NCBI GenBank assembly: GCA_046347475.1
Contig: JAXMGD010000006.1
Span: 1 to 64,000, forward strand
DNA length: 64,000 nucleotides
Source: CAMCXE01 sp046347475
Lineage (GTDB): Bacteria; Pseudomonadota; Gammaproteobacteria; Pseudomonadales; Cellvibrionaceae
Direction of reading: 5' to 3'
Part shown: positions 44,114-52,405 of the stretch, piece by piece
Layout of the letters: every line of letters begins with the position of its first letter
Numbering within the stretch: position 1 is the stretch's first letter
Position numbers and translations under genes: made by a program
The notes under the pieces: generated by a model
Seen by the model: only the letters and a program-made list of their open reading frames with translations
Told to the model about the DNA's origin: nothing
Database searches by the model: none

Positions 44114-46240
44114 ATGACTGTGTTGTTGCCTGTTTCGCCGTTGTCTCTGGCGTTTTATGTGTCTGCAGGCTGCGCGTGTTCATTGGGTATTATCGGCACC
44201 TGTGTTGCTCTCTACATAAAGCGCTCTCGGGGGCGCCTTTTTTTCACTGTTTTAACTCTTCTGTGTTTTACCCTAGCGGCCTATCAGCTCACTTCGGCAG
44301 CGCAATTTAATGCGCCTGATTTAAATACCGCGCGCGCCGCCCGGATGACCCAGTGGGTATTAGCCGCTGTGTTAATCCCATTGATGTTAAGTGCGCAGGC
44401 GGCGTTGGTGCGCAGGCGGCGCAAACCCATCGGCAGTATCCTGGCCGCGGGCATTGGCCTGCTGTATTTAATGTTGTTGGGTATCCGGCCTGATGTATTC
44501 GGCGTGGATTCAGGCCAATGGCTGACGGTGAACCTGGCGTGGCCATGGGTGGATGCGGGCAGAGTATTTGTCCCAGCGCTTACCCCCGTGTTAGCAAGCC
44601 TTGCGGCTCTGGTGGTCCTTGCGCTCAGCTCCAGTTTAATTGATGCCCGTACCGCGTGGCTGCAGCGCAGGTTGAGGCTGAGTATCGGCCTTGGGGTGTT
44701 TTGGTTGTCTAATGCGGCTCTGTTGCTGCTGTGTTGGCACTCGCCGCCACTGATAGTTTGGCAGGATTTAGCGGGTTTCCCGCTGGTGTTATTCATGCTC
44801 TGGGTGACGGTGCATTTAGCGTTGGAATCGGTGCACCAGGGTGAGTTATTGCAAGAGGGCAAGGCGGATTTAAAACTGCAGGAGCGGGAGCGGCAGATTG
44901 CAGAAAATAACGTGCGCCGCATGGCATTTGAAGACTACCTCACCCGCTTACCCAACCGCATGGTGGTGCACGAACACATTGCCGATTTATTAATGCACCG
45001 CCACGACAATGATTTTCGCGCGGCGTTTTATGTGTTGGATCTGGATCATTTCAAAACCATCAACGACGCGTTGGGCCATGATTTTGGCGATGAAGTACTG
45101 CGCTGCGTGGGCCAGCGATTATCCCAGCACATTCACACCGCGGCGTTAATTGCCCGTATCGGCGGCGATGAATTTGCAATACTTGAAGAGCGCATTGAAG
45201 GCGAGCCACGCAAACAAATTCAACGCACCGCCAGCCGTATTTTGGAGGTGATGAGTGAGCCTTTGCATGTGGGCGATCATGTTTTGGATGTGGGGTGTTC
45301 GGTGGGAGTGGTGATGTTTCCCACCGAAGCCGATACGGTTATTGATGTAGTGCGCTCGGCGGATATTGCTTTGTATGAAGCGAAAAAGCGCCAGCGCGGC
45401 AGTTATTTTGTGTTCACACCGCAAATGCGCGAATTGGCGAACGAGCGTTTATCCTTAGAAAAAGGCCTGCGCCACGCGCTGCAAAAAGATCAATTATCGC
45501 TATTTTTTCAGCCCCAAGTGGATGGCACTGGCCAGCAGGTGGGCGCTGAGGCATTAATTCGCTGGAATAACCCGGCCCAGGGTTTTATTTCCCCACTGAA
45601 ATTTATTCGGGTGGCTGAAGAGACGGGTTTAATTAATCCCATTGGCGATTGGGTGATGCAAAAATCCCTGTTGGCCCTGGCCGATTGGCTGCAAAAAGAT
45701 GTGCCCTTTAGCGGTAATTTAGCCATTAATGTTTCCACTTGGCAGTTTGCTCGGCCAGATTTTGTGCGCAACACCCAGCAGCTGATCAGCCAGTCTGGTG
45801 TGCCCCCTGAGCGCGTCACATTAGAAGTCACGGAAAGCGCTTTGATGGCGGATGTGCAAGAGGTGGTGAATAAACTTAATCAACTGCGGGATTTCGGGGT
45901 AAAAATTGCTTTGGATGATTTTGGCACCGGCTATTCATCTTTGGCGTACCTGCGTGACTTGCCCTTGGATGCGCTGAAAATAGACAAGAGTTTTGTTGAT
46001 GAGGTGGCGGCCAATCCCCATCAGCCGTTGGTGGAATCTATGATCGCTATCGGCAAACACATGCAGTTAAAAGTGGTGGCTGAGGGCGTTGAAACCCAGC
46101 AGCAGCTCATTCATTTAAAAGCCATGGGCTGCCATTTTTATCAGGGCTATTTATTCTCTAAAGCCCTGCCTAAGGCGGATTTTGAAAAATGGCTGCAGAA
46201 AAACCAGGTGCTGCGCAATATTGATCAACACTTGCGGTAG
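44114..46240 (+). CDS. membrane-bound GGDEF-EAL cyclic-di-GMP enzyme
   Basis: The start at 44114 gives 708 residues. Six to eight N-terminal membrane helices (about 1-250) precede a short coiled coil. The diguanylate cyclase domain has an intact GGDEF in ARIGGDEFAIL (about 355) with the metal ligand region LDLDHFKTIND. The EAL domain has EALIRW (about 480), DDFGTGYSSL, LKIDKSFV and VAEGVET. All catalytic motifs look intact, so either cyclase or phosphodiesterase activity is possible. It integrates an unknown membrane signal with cyclic-di-GMP level. Confidence 0.92.
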   Translation: MTVLLPVSPLSLAFYVSAGCACSLGIIGTCVALYIKRSRGRLFFTVLTLLCFTLAAYQLTSAAQFNAPDLNTARAARMTQWVLAAVLIPLMLSAQAALVRRRRKPIGSILAAGIGLLYLMLLGIRPDVFGVDSGQWLTVNLAWPWVDAGRVFVPALTPVLASLAALVVLALSSSLIDARTAWLQRRLRLSIGLGVFWLSNAALLLLCWHSPPLIVWQDLAGFPLVLFMLWVTVHLALESVHQGELLQEGKADLKLQERERQIAENNVRRMAFEDYLTRLPNRMVVHEHIADLLMHRHDNDFRAAFYVLDLDHFKTINDALGHDFGDEVLRCVGQRLSQHIHTAALIARIGGDEFAILEERIEGEPRKQIQRTASRILEVMSEPLHVGDHVLDVGCSVGVVMFPTEADTVIDVVRSADIALYEAKKRQRGSYFVFTPQMRELANERLSLEKGLRHALQKDQLSLFFQPQVDGTGQQVGAEALIRWNNPAQGFISPLKFIRVAEETGLINPIGDWVMQKSLLALADWLQKDVPFSGNLAINVSTWQFARPDFVRNTQQLISQSGVPPERVTLEVTESALMADVQEVVNKLNQLRDFGVKIALDDFGTGYSSLAYLRDLPLDALKIDKSFVDEVAANPHQPLVESMIAIGKHMQLKVVAEGVETQQQLIHLKAMGCHFYQGYLFSKALPKADFEKWLQKNQVLRNIDQHLR

Positions 46241-46489
46241 CGCTTATCCCGCTGCAAGCGGGTTCGGTGCAGGCTGGTGTGGGAGCAGCGTCTCAGTCGG
46301 CGTGCAGCGGCGATAAAGTCGTTGCTATGGGTAGGTTGTTCTGGTATAAAACGCGCCTCTTTTCGGCCACCCCCCGGCAATTGATGTTTTTCGATCCGCC
46401 ACGGCCGTGAATTTGCGCATGTAGCTAAACTTTTTCCTATCGCCGCCCAATTCCAGCGGGCAGCGGTTTTCTTCATATGGGGCAGGACA

Positions 46490-46726
46490 ATGTCTAAGGT
46501 ATGTCAGGTTACGGGTAAAGGCCCGATAACTGGTAACAACGTATCACACGCAAAAAACCACACTCGTCGTCGTTTTTTGCCTAACTTGCATACTCACCGT
46601 TTTTGGGTGGAATCAGAAAAGCGCTTTGTAAAACTGCGCGTTTCTTCTAAAGGTATGCGTATCATCGACAAAAACGGTATCGAGCAAGTGTTGGCTGATA
46701 TCCGTGCCCGCGGCCTTAGCGTTTAA
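46490..46726 (+). CDS. rpmB: 50S ribosomal protein L28
   Basis: The 78-residue protein matches L28 throughout: start MSKVCQVTGKGPITGNN, then KNHTRRRFLPNLHTHRFW, ending GLSV. GGGGCAGGA lies just before the ATG. It is followed after 25 bp by rpmG in the usual rpmB-rpmG order. It binds 23S rRNA in the large subunit. Confidence 0.98.
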   Translation: MSKVCQVTGKGPITGNNVSHAKNHTRRRFLPNLHTHRFWVESEKRFVKLRVSSKGMRIIDKNGIEQVLADIRARGLSV

Positions 46727-46751
46727 GCTGCGGAACTGAGGAGAGAGCACC

Positions 46752-46907
46752 ATGCGTGACAAAATTCGTTTAAATTCCAGCGCCGGTACCGGTCACTTCT
46801 ACACCACGACCAAAAACAAGCGCACCATGCCTGAGAAAATGGAGATCAAAAAATATGATCCCGTTGTTCGTCAGCACGTTATCTACAAAGAAGGCAAAAT
46901 TAAGTAA
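46752..46907 (+). CDS. rpmG: 50S ribosomal protein L33
   Basis: A 51-residue protein with the L33 sequence pattern MRDKIRLNSSAGTGHFYTT, followed by KNKRTMPEKMEIKKYDPVVR and ending KEGKIK. The zinc-binding cysteines found in some L33 forms are absent, as is usual for the C-minus gammaproteobacterial form. GAGGAGAGAG precedes the ATG. It is followed by a strong terminator. Confidence 0.98.
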   Translation: MRDKIRLNSSAGTGHFYTTTKNKRTMPEKMEIKKYDPVVRQHVIYKEGKIK

Positions 46908-46927
46908 TTAATTTGCTTTTAAACGAA

Positions 46928-46952
46928 AACCCAGCCCTGCTGGGTTTTTTTT
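46928..46952 (+). terminator. intrinsic terminator of rpmB-rpmG
   Basis: The stem AACCCAGC/GCTGGGTT with a short loop is followed by eight T. It lies 20 bp after the rpmG stop. Confidence 0.93.
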
Positions 46953-46984
46953 CGCCTGCGGTTTTTGCCTGATGCGGGGTGTGT

Positions 46985-47830
46985 ATGCCTGAATTGCCCG
47001 AAGTTGAAACCACCCGCCGGGGTATAGCGCCCCATTGTGTGGGCAAAATGGTCAGCGCTTTGATTGTGCGCCAGGGCCGCTTGCGCTGGCCGGTGCCTAC
47101 CGAGCTCAGTCGCATTCTGCCTGGCCAAACCCTCTTAGCCGTGGAGCGGCGGGGCAAGTATTTATTGCTGCAGTTTGCCGCCGGTACCGCCATTTGGCAC
47201 CTGGGCATGTCCGGCAGCCTGCGGGTGGTGGAGGCTTCGAGCCTGCCTGGCAAACACGATCACATCGACCTGTGTTTTACCTCCGGCCTGTGCCTGCGTT
47301 TTAACGACCCCCGCCGCTTCGGCGCACTCCTGTGGCAGCCCGCTGCCGAGCCTATTGAGCAGCACAGCCTGCTGGCCCATCTGGGGCCTGAACCCCTGAG
47401 CGATGATTTTGATAGCGCCTATTTGCTGGCGCGCGCTCGCAAGGTTCGGGTGGCCCTTAAACCCTGGATTATGGATGCCAAAGTCGTGGTGGGGGTGGGA
47501 AACATCTACGCCAATGAGTCATTGTTCAATGCCAAGCTGCATCCTGAGCAGCTGGCTGGCAGCCTAACGCCCAAGCAGGCTGAGCGTTGGGTCGCTGCGA
47601 TTAAAACTATTTTGCAGTACGCCATTACACGCGGCGGCACAACCCTGCGGGATTTTGTCGGCGGCGACGGTAAACCGGGGTATTTCGCCCAGGAGCTCAA
47701 CGTCTATGGGCGCGGCGGTGAGCCCTGCACGGTGTGCGCTAAACCCCTAGTGGAGATCCGCCTGGGGCAGCGCGCAACGGTTTATTGCCCGCGCTGCCAA
47801 AAACAGCCTAAACCCTCCACCCGCGTCTAG
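46985..47830 (+). CDS. mutM: formamidopyrimidine-DNA glycosylase
   Basis: The start at 46985 gives MPELPEVETTRRGI, placing the catalytic Pro directly after Met as in all MutM proteins; total 281 residues. The helix-two-turn-helix region and the conserved Lys in RRGKYLLL are present. The C-terminal zinc finger has Cys-x2-Cys (CTVC) and Cys-x2-Cys (CPRC). The enzyme removes 8-oxoguanine and formamidopyrimidines and cleaves the abasic site. It sits after rpmG, a common arrangement in gammaproteobacteria. Confidence 0.97.
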   Translation: MPELPEVETTRRGIAPHCVGKMVSALIVRQGRLRWPVPTELSRILPGQTLLAVERRGKYLLLQFAAGTAIWHLGMSGSLRVVEASSLPGKHDHIDLCFTSGLCLRFNDPRRFGALLWQPAAEPIEQHSLLAHLGPEPLSDDFDSAYLLARARKVRVALKPWIMDAKVVVGVGNIYANESLFNAKLHPEQLAGSLTPKQAERWVAAIKTILQYAITRGGTTLRDFVGGDGKPGYFAQELNVYGRGGEPCTVCAKPLVEIRLGQRATVYCPRCQKQPKPSTRV

Positions 47831-47838
47831 CGTTGCCT

Positions 47839-49317
47839 ATGCCTACCCAAACGCTGAGCATCGTCGTTGGCTTGGGCCTCTGGGCGCTTGCCTGGTGGCT
47901 GATGCTCGGGCCTGCCAGTGGGTGGGATTTTACCAATTTGGCGATGATGCTCATGCTGGCCTCAACCCTGGCGGCGGTGTTATTGCCTGCCCGGCTGGCG
48001 GCGGCTGTTCTGCTTGCATCGATGTTGGCGTTTGATTGGTGGTTGATCGAACCCAAAGGCAGCCTGGTGCCCAACCTTCATCAGCACCTGTGGTTTTGGA
48101 TCAGCTTGACGGTGGTCAACGCGGTGGTGCTGGCGCTCATGGCCTATTTGCGTCAGCAGCTGGATAAGGCCCGGCAGTTAAGTGCCCAGCTGAGCGAGGT
48201 GAATCAGTGGCACCAGGTGTTGCTGGAGTCCCATTCGGTTGCAAGCCTAGCGGAGCGTTTTCTTGCGCTGCTGGCGGCCAAGGCTGAACCTGTGCCTGTG
48301 CAACTAGCACTAAAAGGCTTATCACCGGAAGGGGCGGGGGTTTATTGCCTGTGGGGGGCTTGGCAGCTGGAACAGATGGCGGGTGTGGAGGCGGCAGCGG
48401 TGGAGCGCCGAGCCCTCGGGCCGGATACCGGCTGTTATGAGCGCTGGCAGGATGTAGTTTTACCTATACTGGGCCGCAAAAGTGCCTATGGGGCGCTGGT
48501 ATTGCCGCAGGCGGTGCCCGCCGCCCAGCGCAGGCACTGGCAATTGCTGTGTCATCAGTTGGGGGGCTTTTACGATCGAAGGTTGGCTCGCCAAAAAGAG
48601 TGGCTGGCCACCGCCGCCCTGGAGCAGGAGCGCACCAGCAAAGCGGTGATTGCGGCCATCTCCCACGACTTTCGCACGCCGCTGGCCACCATCATAGGCG
48701 CCTCCTCAATGCTGCTCACCCAGGAGCATAAGCTCTCACAGGATCAACAGCAGGCCCAGGCGCAGCGCATCTATCAGCAGGCCCAGCACCTAGCGCGGGT
48801 CAGCCAGAACCTTTTGCAGCTGGCGCGCTTAGGCTCCGAGGTGAGGATTAGCTGTGCGTGGGAAGCCCCCTTAGAAATGTTGGGTAGCCTGTTAGCTGAG
48901 CTGCCTTTTCGCAGCCAGGTGCAGCTTGAGCTGCCGGACACTCTGCCTCTGGTCTGGTGCAATAGTGTGCTGATCAATCAGGCGCTGGCCAACCTGTTGG
49001 AAAACGCCCACCAGTACGGGCCCGCCTCGGCTCCTATCGTTGTGCGGGCAAGCCTGCACGGAGCCACTTGGTTGTGGCAGGTGCAGGATAGTGGCACTGG
49101 GCTTACGCCTGAGCAGGCCAAGGCGCGCCAGCGTGCGTTTAGCCGTGGCGAGGAGGCGGCGCACCCCAGCGGTGTAGGCTTGGGGCTGGCCCTGTGCGAG
49201 GCCATCGCCCGCGCTCACCAGGGCGCTCTAAACTTCACGGCGGAGCCTTCGAGCACCTGGCAGATACAGATTCCCCAGCCCCCGCAGCCCACCCAAGGTG
49301 TAGCCGATGAGCGCTGA
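47839..49317 (+). CDS. KdpD-like sensor histidine kinase lacking the N-terminal KdpD sensor domain
   Basis: The start at 47839 gives 492 residues. Three to four membrane helices of the DUF4118/KdpD membrane domain type occupy residues about 5-105, followed by a short GAF-like region. The HisKA is of KdpD type (AAISHDFRTPLATIIGASSMLL, His about 277), and the HATPase has NQALANLLENAHQYG, DSGTGL and GVGLGLALCEAIARAH. The large N-terminal KdpD/Usp part of canonical KdpD (about 400 residues) is absent. The gene overlaps the response regulator by 11 bp and lies upstream of a potassium transporter gene. Confidence 0.87.
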   Translation: MPTQTLSIVVGLGLWALAWWLMLGPASGWDFTNLAMMLMLASTLAAVLLPARLAAAVLLASMLAFDWWLIEPKGSLVPNLHQHLWFWISLTVVNAVVLALMAYLRQQLDKARQLSAQLSEVNQWHQVLLESHSVASLAERFLALLAAKAEPVPVQLALKGLSPEGAGVYCLWGAWQLEQMAGVEAAAVERRALGPDTGCYERWQDVVLPILGRKSAYGALVLPQAVPAAQRRHWQLLCHQLGGFYDRRLARQKEWLATAALEQERTSKAVIAAISHDFRTPLATIIGASSMLLTQEHKLSQDQQQAQAQRIYQQAQHLARVSQNLLQLARLGSEVRISCAWEAPLEMLGSLLAELPFRSQVQLELPDTLPLVWCNSVLINQALANLLENAHQYGPASAPIVVRASLHGATWLWQVQDSGTGLTPEQAKARQRAFSRGEEAAHPSGVGLGLALCEAIARAHQGALNFTAEPSSTWQIQIPQPPQPTQGVADER

Positions 49318-50020
49318 TATTTTATTGATTGAAGACGACGCGGCCTTGCGCCACACCCTGCAGGAGGCCTTGAGCCTGGAGGGCTATGGGGTGACGGGCG
49401 CCGCATCCCTAAGTGAGGCGCGCGCCCTACTCAAACACAGGCCCGCTCATTTGCCCCCTTGGGATATCTGGTTGCTGGATTTGAACCTGCCCGACGGGGC
49501 CGGCCAGGAGTTACTGGCGCTGCTGCCTGCGCAAGGGGCGACCGCCTGCATCGTCATCACCGCCCAGTCCGATGAGGCCCGCGTGGCCGAGCTGTTGGAT
49601 GCGGGGGCTGACGGCTATTTGGTTAAACCCTTTGGCGTGCTGGAGCTGTTCGCGCGCATTCGCCTGGCTCTGCGCCAGCGCGGCAACCACAACCGGGCGG
49701 CGCCCCAGCGCTATAAGCATCAAGAGTTGGAGGTGGATTTGCGCTCCCATCAGGTGAGCATCAACGGCGCGCCCTGCCATCTAACGCCCAAGGAATTTGC
49801 GCTGCTGAGTGTGCTGATCGCGCGGGCCGGTCAGCTGGTTCCCCAGCGCCAACTGCTCGCCCAGGTGTGGGGCGGGCAGGCGTTAGAGCACAGCCATTAC
49901 CTGCGCTTGTATATGGCACAACTGCGGCAGAAGCTGGGCGACAACGCACTGGCGCCGCGCTGGTTGTTTACTGAAACGGGGCTGGGCTATCGCCTGGCGG
50001 CCAATGAGCTGAGTGGCTAA
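49307..50020 (+). CDS. KdpE-like OmpR-family response regulator
   Basis: The 237-residue protein has a receiver domain with acidic IEDD (about 7-10), phospho-acceptor Asp in WLLDLNLPDG (about 54) and Lys in LVKPFG. The winged-helix DNA-binding domain follows (LTPKEFALLSVLIARAG, then HYLRLYMAQLRQKLG). The latter segment is a KdpE hallmark. The gene overlaps the kinase gene by 11 bp. Likely target: the kup gene 270 bp downstream, or potassium-related genes elsewhere. Confidence 0.9.
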   Translation: MSADILLIEDDAALRHTLQEALSLEGYGVTGAASLSEARALLKHRPAHLPPWDIWLLDLNLPDGAGQELLALLPAQGATACIVITAQSDEARVAELLDAGADGYLVKPFGVLELFARIRLALRQRGNHNRAAPQRYKHQELEVDLRSHQVSINGAPCHLTPKEFALLSVLIARAGQLVPQRQLLAQVWGGQALEHSHYLRLYMAQLRQKLGDNALAPRWLFTETGLGYRLAANELSG

Positions 50021-50100
50021 CACCTGTATCGCATTGAGTTGACTAGCCGGGATGGGGCGCACCGCAATTTGGGTTGTTATCTTTCCTCAAACCATCGCAA

Positions 50101-50150
50101 ACCCTGGATTGCGCTGCGCTGCATCCGGGCTGTCGCCCAAAAACTCTGCG
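50101..50150 (+). repeat. REP-like fragment of the 62-kb nested palindrome family
   Basis: GGATTGCGCTGCGCTGCATC followed by CGGGCTGTCGCCCAAAAACT is shared with both halves of the nested inverted repeat at 62054-62286. It lies between the KdpE-like regulator and kup. The GCCCGGATGCAGCGCAGCG-type repeat is also widespread in other gammaproteobacteria. Confidence 0.65.
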
Positions 50151-50259
50151 CATTGCCTCCTACGCCTATCGAACAAAACGGCTAGCCAGTCTGGGGCGAG
50201 GTTTTTTCAATCCATACACTTTCCTAACAGCCCCCTCGCCATACTGATATGGCCCTAAT

Positions 50260-50280
50260 GCTCCTCGCCTGTTGAGGAGC
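50260..50280 (+). promoter_or_regulatory. stem-loop before kup that may hide a ribosome binding site
   Basis: The stem GCTCCTC/GAGGAGC has a 7-base loop. Its right arm is a Shine-Dalgarno-like GAGGAG, about 13 bases before the kup ATG. A structure of this kind could reduce ribosome access, but there is no T run, so it is not a terminator. Confidence 0.4.
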
Positions 50281-50293
50281 CGTATTCACTTTT

Positions 50294-52207
50294 ATGGGAG
50301 TCCTCAACGTGAGTCCTAATCCTTCTGATCCTAAGGTTACCGCCCATCAGCAAAGCCTCGCCGCACTGAGCCTGGGCGCTTTGGGGGTGGTGTATGGCGA
50401 TATAGGCACTAGCCCCTTATATACCGTAAAAGAGCTTTTCTCCCCCGGCCACGGCGTGGCCGTTACCGCGCCGGATGTAACAGGTGCTATTTCCGCCATA
50501 GTCTGGCTGCTCATTTTGGTGGTGAGCCTTAAATACGCCCTGATTGTGTTGCGGGCGGGCAACCAAGGCGAGGGCGGCGCCTTGGCGCTGACGGCCCTGG
50601 CCAGCAATGCCACCGCCCATAAGCCCCGTCTGCAAGCACTGATTCTGATGCTCGGCCTCTTCGGCGCCACCTTGTTCTATGGCGACAGCCTCATCACCCC
50701 CGCCATTTCAGTCTTGGGGGCGGTTGAGGGATTGGAGATTATTACCCCATCTTTAGAGCCGGTCGTGATTCCCGCCGCGCTGATGATTTTGGGCGGCCTG
50801 TTCGCCTTGCAGCGGCAGGGGACGAAGGTTGTGGGGCGCTTGTTTGGGCCGGTGGTGTTGCTCTGGTTTTTGCTGTTGGCCGCATCGGGCCTTTGGCACA
50901 TAGTGCAGTACCCGCCCATACTGCACGCGCTTAATCCCATCTACGCGATACAGTTTGTACAGCACCAAGGCGCCCATCTGCTGGTGCCCCTCGGCGCCAT
51001 TGTGTTGGCTGTCACGGGGGCCGAAGCCCTTTATGCCGACATGGGCCACTTCGGCCCCAAGCCCATCCGTTGGGCCTGGAGCTTTGTTGTGCTACCGGCG
51101 CTGGCCATCAATTACATGGGGCAGGGGGCTCTGCTGCTGCAAGACCCGGCGGCGGTCAATAACCCCTTTTACAACCTCTTCAGTGCAGACTTGCTCTGGC
51201 CGGTGCTGGGCCTTGCCACCTTGGCGGCCATTATCGCCTCGCAAGCGGTTATATCGGGCGCCTTTTCCATGACCCGCCAAGCGGTGCAACTGGGCTTTTT
51301 GCCCCGCATGCGCTGCCTGCATACCTCGGCGGCAGAATCCGGGCAAATTTTTATGCCCGCCGTGAATGTCATGTTGTTGATCGGCGTGGTGGCGGCGGTA
51401 TTGATATTCGAAAGCTCTTCGGCGCTGGCCTCGGCTTATGGCATAGCTGTCACCCTCACCATGGTCATCACCACCCTGTTGTTAATTGTGGTAGCGCTTT
51501 TAATCTGGCGCCTACCGCCTATTTGGGTGGGGTTGGTAGGCTGTGTTTTTCTGCTGCTGGATGGCGGTTTGTTTGCCAGTTGTGCGGTAAAACTGCTGGA
51601 CGGCGGTTATTTCCCGCTGGCCCTGGGTTTATTGTTGTTCTGCCTCATGAGTACCTGGCGGCGCGGCCGCAGTCTGGTGATGCAGGCGCTTGGTGCCGAC
51701 GGCATTCCCTTGGAAGATTTTGTGCAGGATTTGGATGTCAACAGCTTGCCCCACGCTAACCGCATCGCCGTTTATGCCGTTGCCGACAGCCGCTTTGTGC
51801 CCCAGGCCCTGCTACACAACCTCAAACACAACCAGGTATTACACCGGCGCAACCTGATCGTTAACGTGCGCTTTGCCCAGGCGCCTTGGGTGCCCGAACA
51901 GGAGCGCACCATTATTGAATTGCTGGGCAAAGATTTCTGGCGTATCACTTTCACCTATGGGTACATGGAAGTGCCAGACATGCCCCGCGCCCTGGCCGCC
52001 TGTCAGCAATACGGTCTGGCGGTCCCGCTGTTTGAAACCAGTTATTTTTTAAGCCGGGAAACCATAGTGTCGGTGCCCGGTGGCGGCATGGCCCGCTGGC
52101 GGGAATTGTTATTTGCCGCCATGAACCGCAACGCCAGTGGCGTGGTGGAATTCTTTTGTCTGCCGGATAACGCGGTGGTGGAATTGGGGACGCGGTTGCA
52201 GATTTAG
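50294..52207 (+). CDS. kup: Kup-type low-affinity potassium uptake permease
   Basis: The 637-residue protein shows the Kup/HAK/KT signature GVVYGDIGTSPLYTVKELF near its N-terminus and NQGEGGALALTAL in the next helices. It has twelve predicted membrane helices to about residue 450 and a cytosolic C-terminal domain of about 180 residues. It imports potassium with protons. The ATG at 50294 was kept, but a GTG at 50309 with GGGAG 7 bases upstream is an equally good start. It is in the same direction as the KdpDE-like pair. Confidence 0.95.
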   Translation: MGVLNVSPNPSDPKVTAHQQSLAALSLGALGVVYGDIGTSPLYTVKELFSPGHGVAVTAPDVTGAISAIVWLLILVVSLKYALIVLRAGNQGEGGALALTALASNATAHKPRLQALILMLGLFGATLFYGDSLITPAISVLGAVEGLEIITPSLEPVVIPAALMILGGLFALQRQGTKVVGRLFGPVVLLWFLLLAASGLWHIVQYPPILHALNPIYAIQFVQHQGAHLLVPLGAIVLAVTGAEALYADMGHFGPKPIRWAWSFVVLPALAINYMGQGALLLQDPAAVNNPFYNLFSADLLWPVLGLATLAAIIASQAVISGAFSMTRQAVQLGFLPRMRCLHTSAAESGQIFMPAVNVMLLIGVVAAVLIFESSSALASAYGIAVTLTMVITTLLLIVVALLIWRLPPIWVGLVGCVFLLLDGGLFASCAVKLLDGGYFPLALGLLLFCLMSTWRRGRSLVMQALGADGIPLEDFVQDLDVNSLPHANRIAVYAVADSRFVPQALLHNLKHNQVLHRRNLIVNVRFAQAPWVPEQERTIIELLGKDFWRITFTYGYMEVPDMPRALAACQQYGLAVPLFETSYFLSRETIVSVPGGGMARWRELLFAAMNRNASGVVEFFCLPDNAVVELGTRLQI

Positions 52208-52313
52208 CCCCCAAGATCCTGCCCGAAGCGCTATACGCCCTTGGCCATGTATGGGCTGCCTATAAGACTTCTAATCCTGGAGCGGCAGCTGAACCTGGCT
52301 AATGCCCACAACT

Positions 52314-52337
52314 AAAAAACCCCGCCTTAGCGGGGTT
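52314..52337 (-). terminator. intrinsic terminator for the nucleotidase gene (minus strand)
   Basis: On the minus strand AACCCCGC/GCGGGGTT forms the stem and a T run follows. It lies about 70 bp past the stop codon of the minus-strand gene ending at 52406, and it may also limit read-through from kup. A second palindrome, CGGCTTAAG/CTTAAGCCG, lies at about 52361-52382. Confidence 0.8.
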
Positions 52338-52405
52338 GCAGCGGCTGGGCCGCATAAAGCGGCTTAAGACTGCTTAAGCCGCGAAGAAGTTAAACAAACG
52401 GGCGG

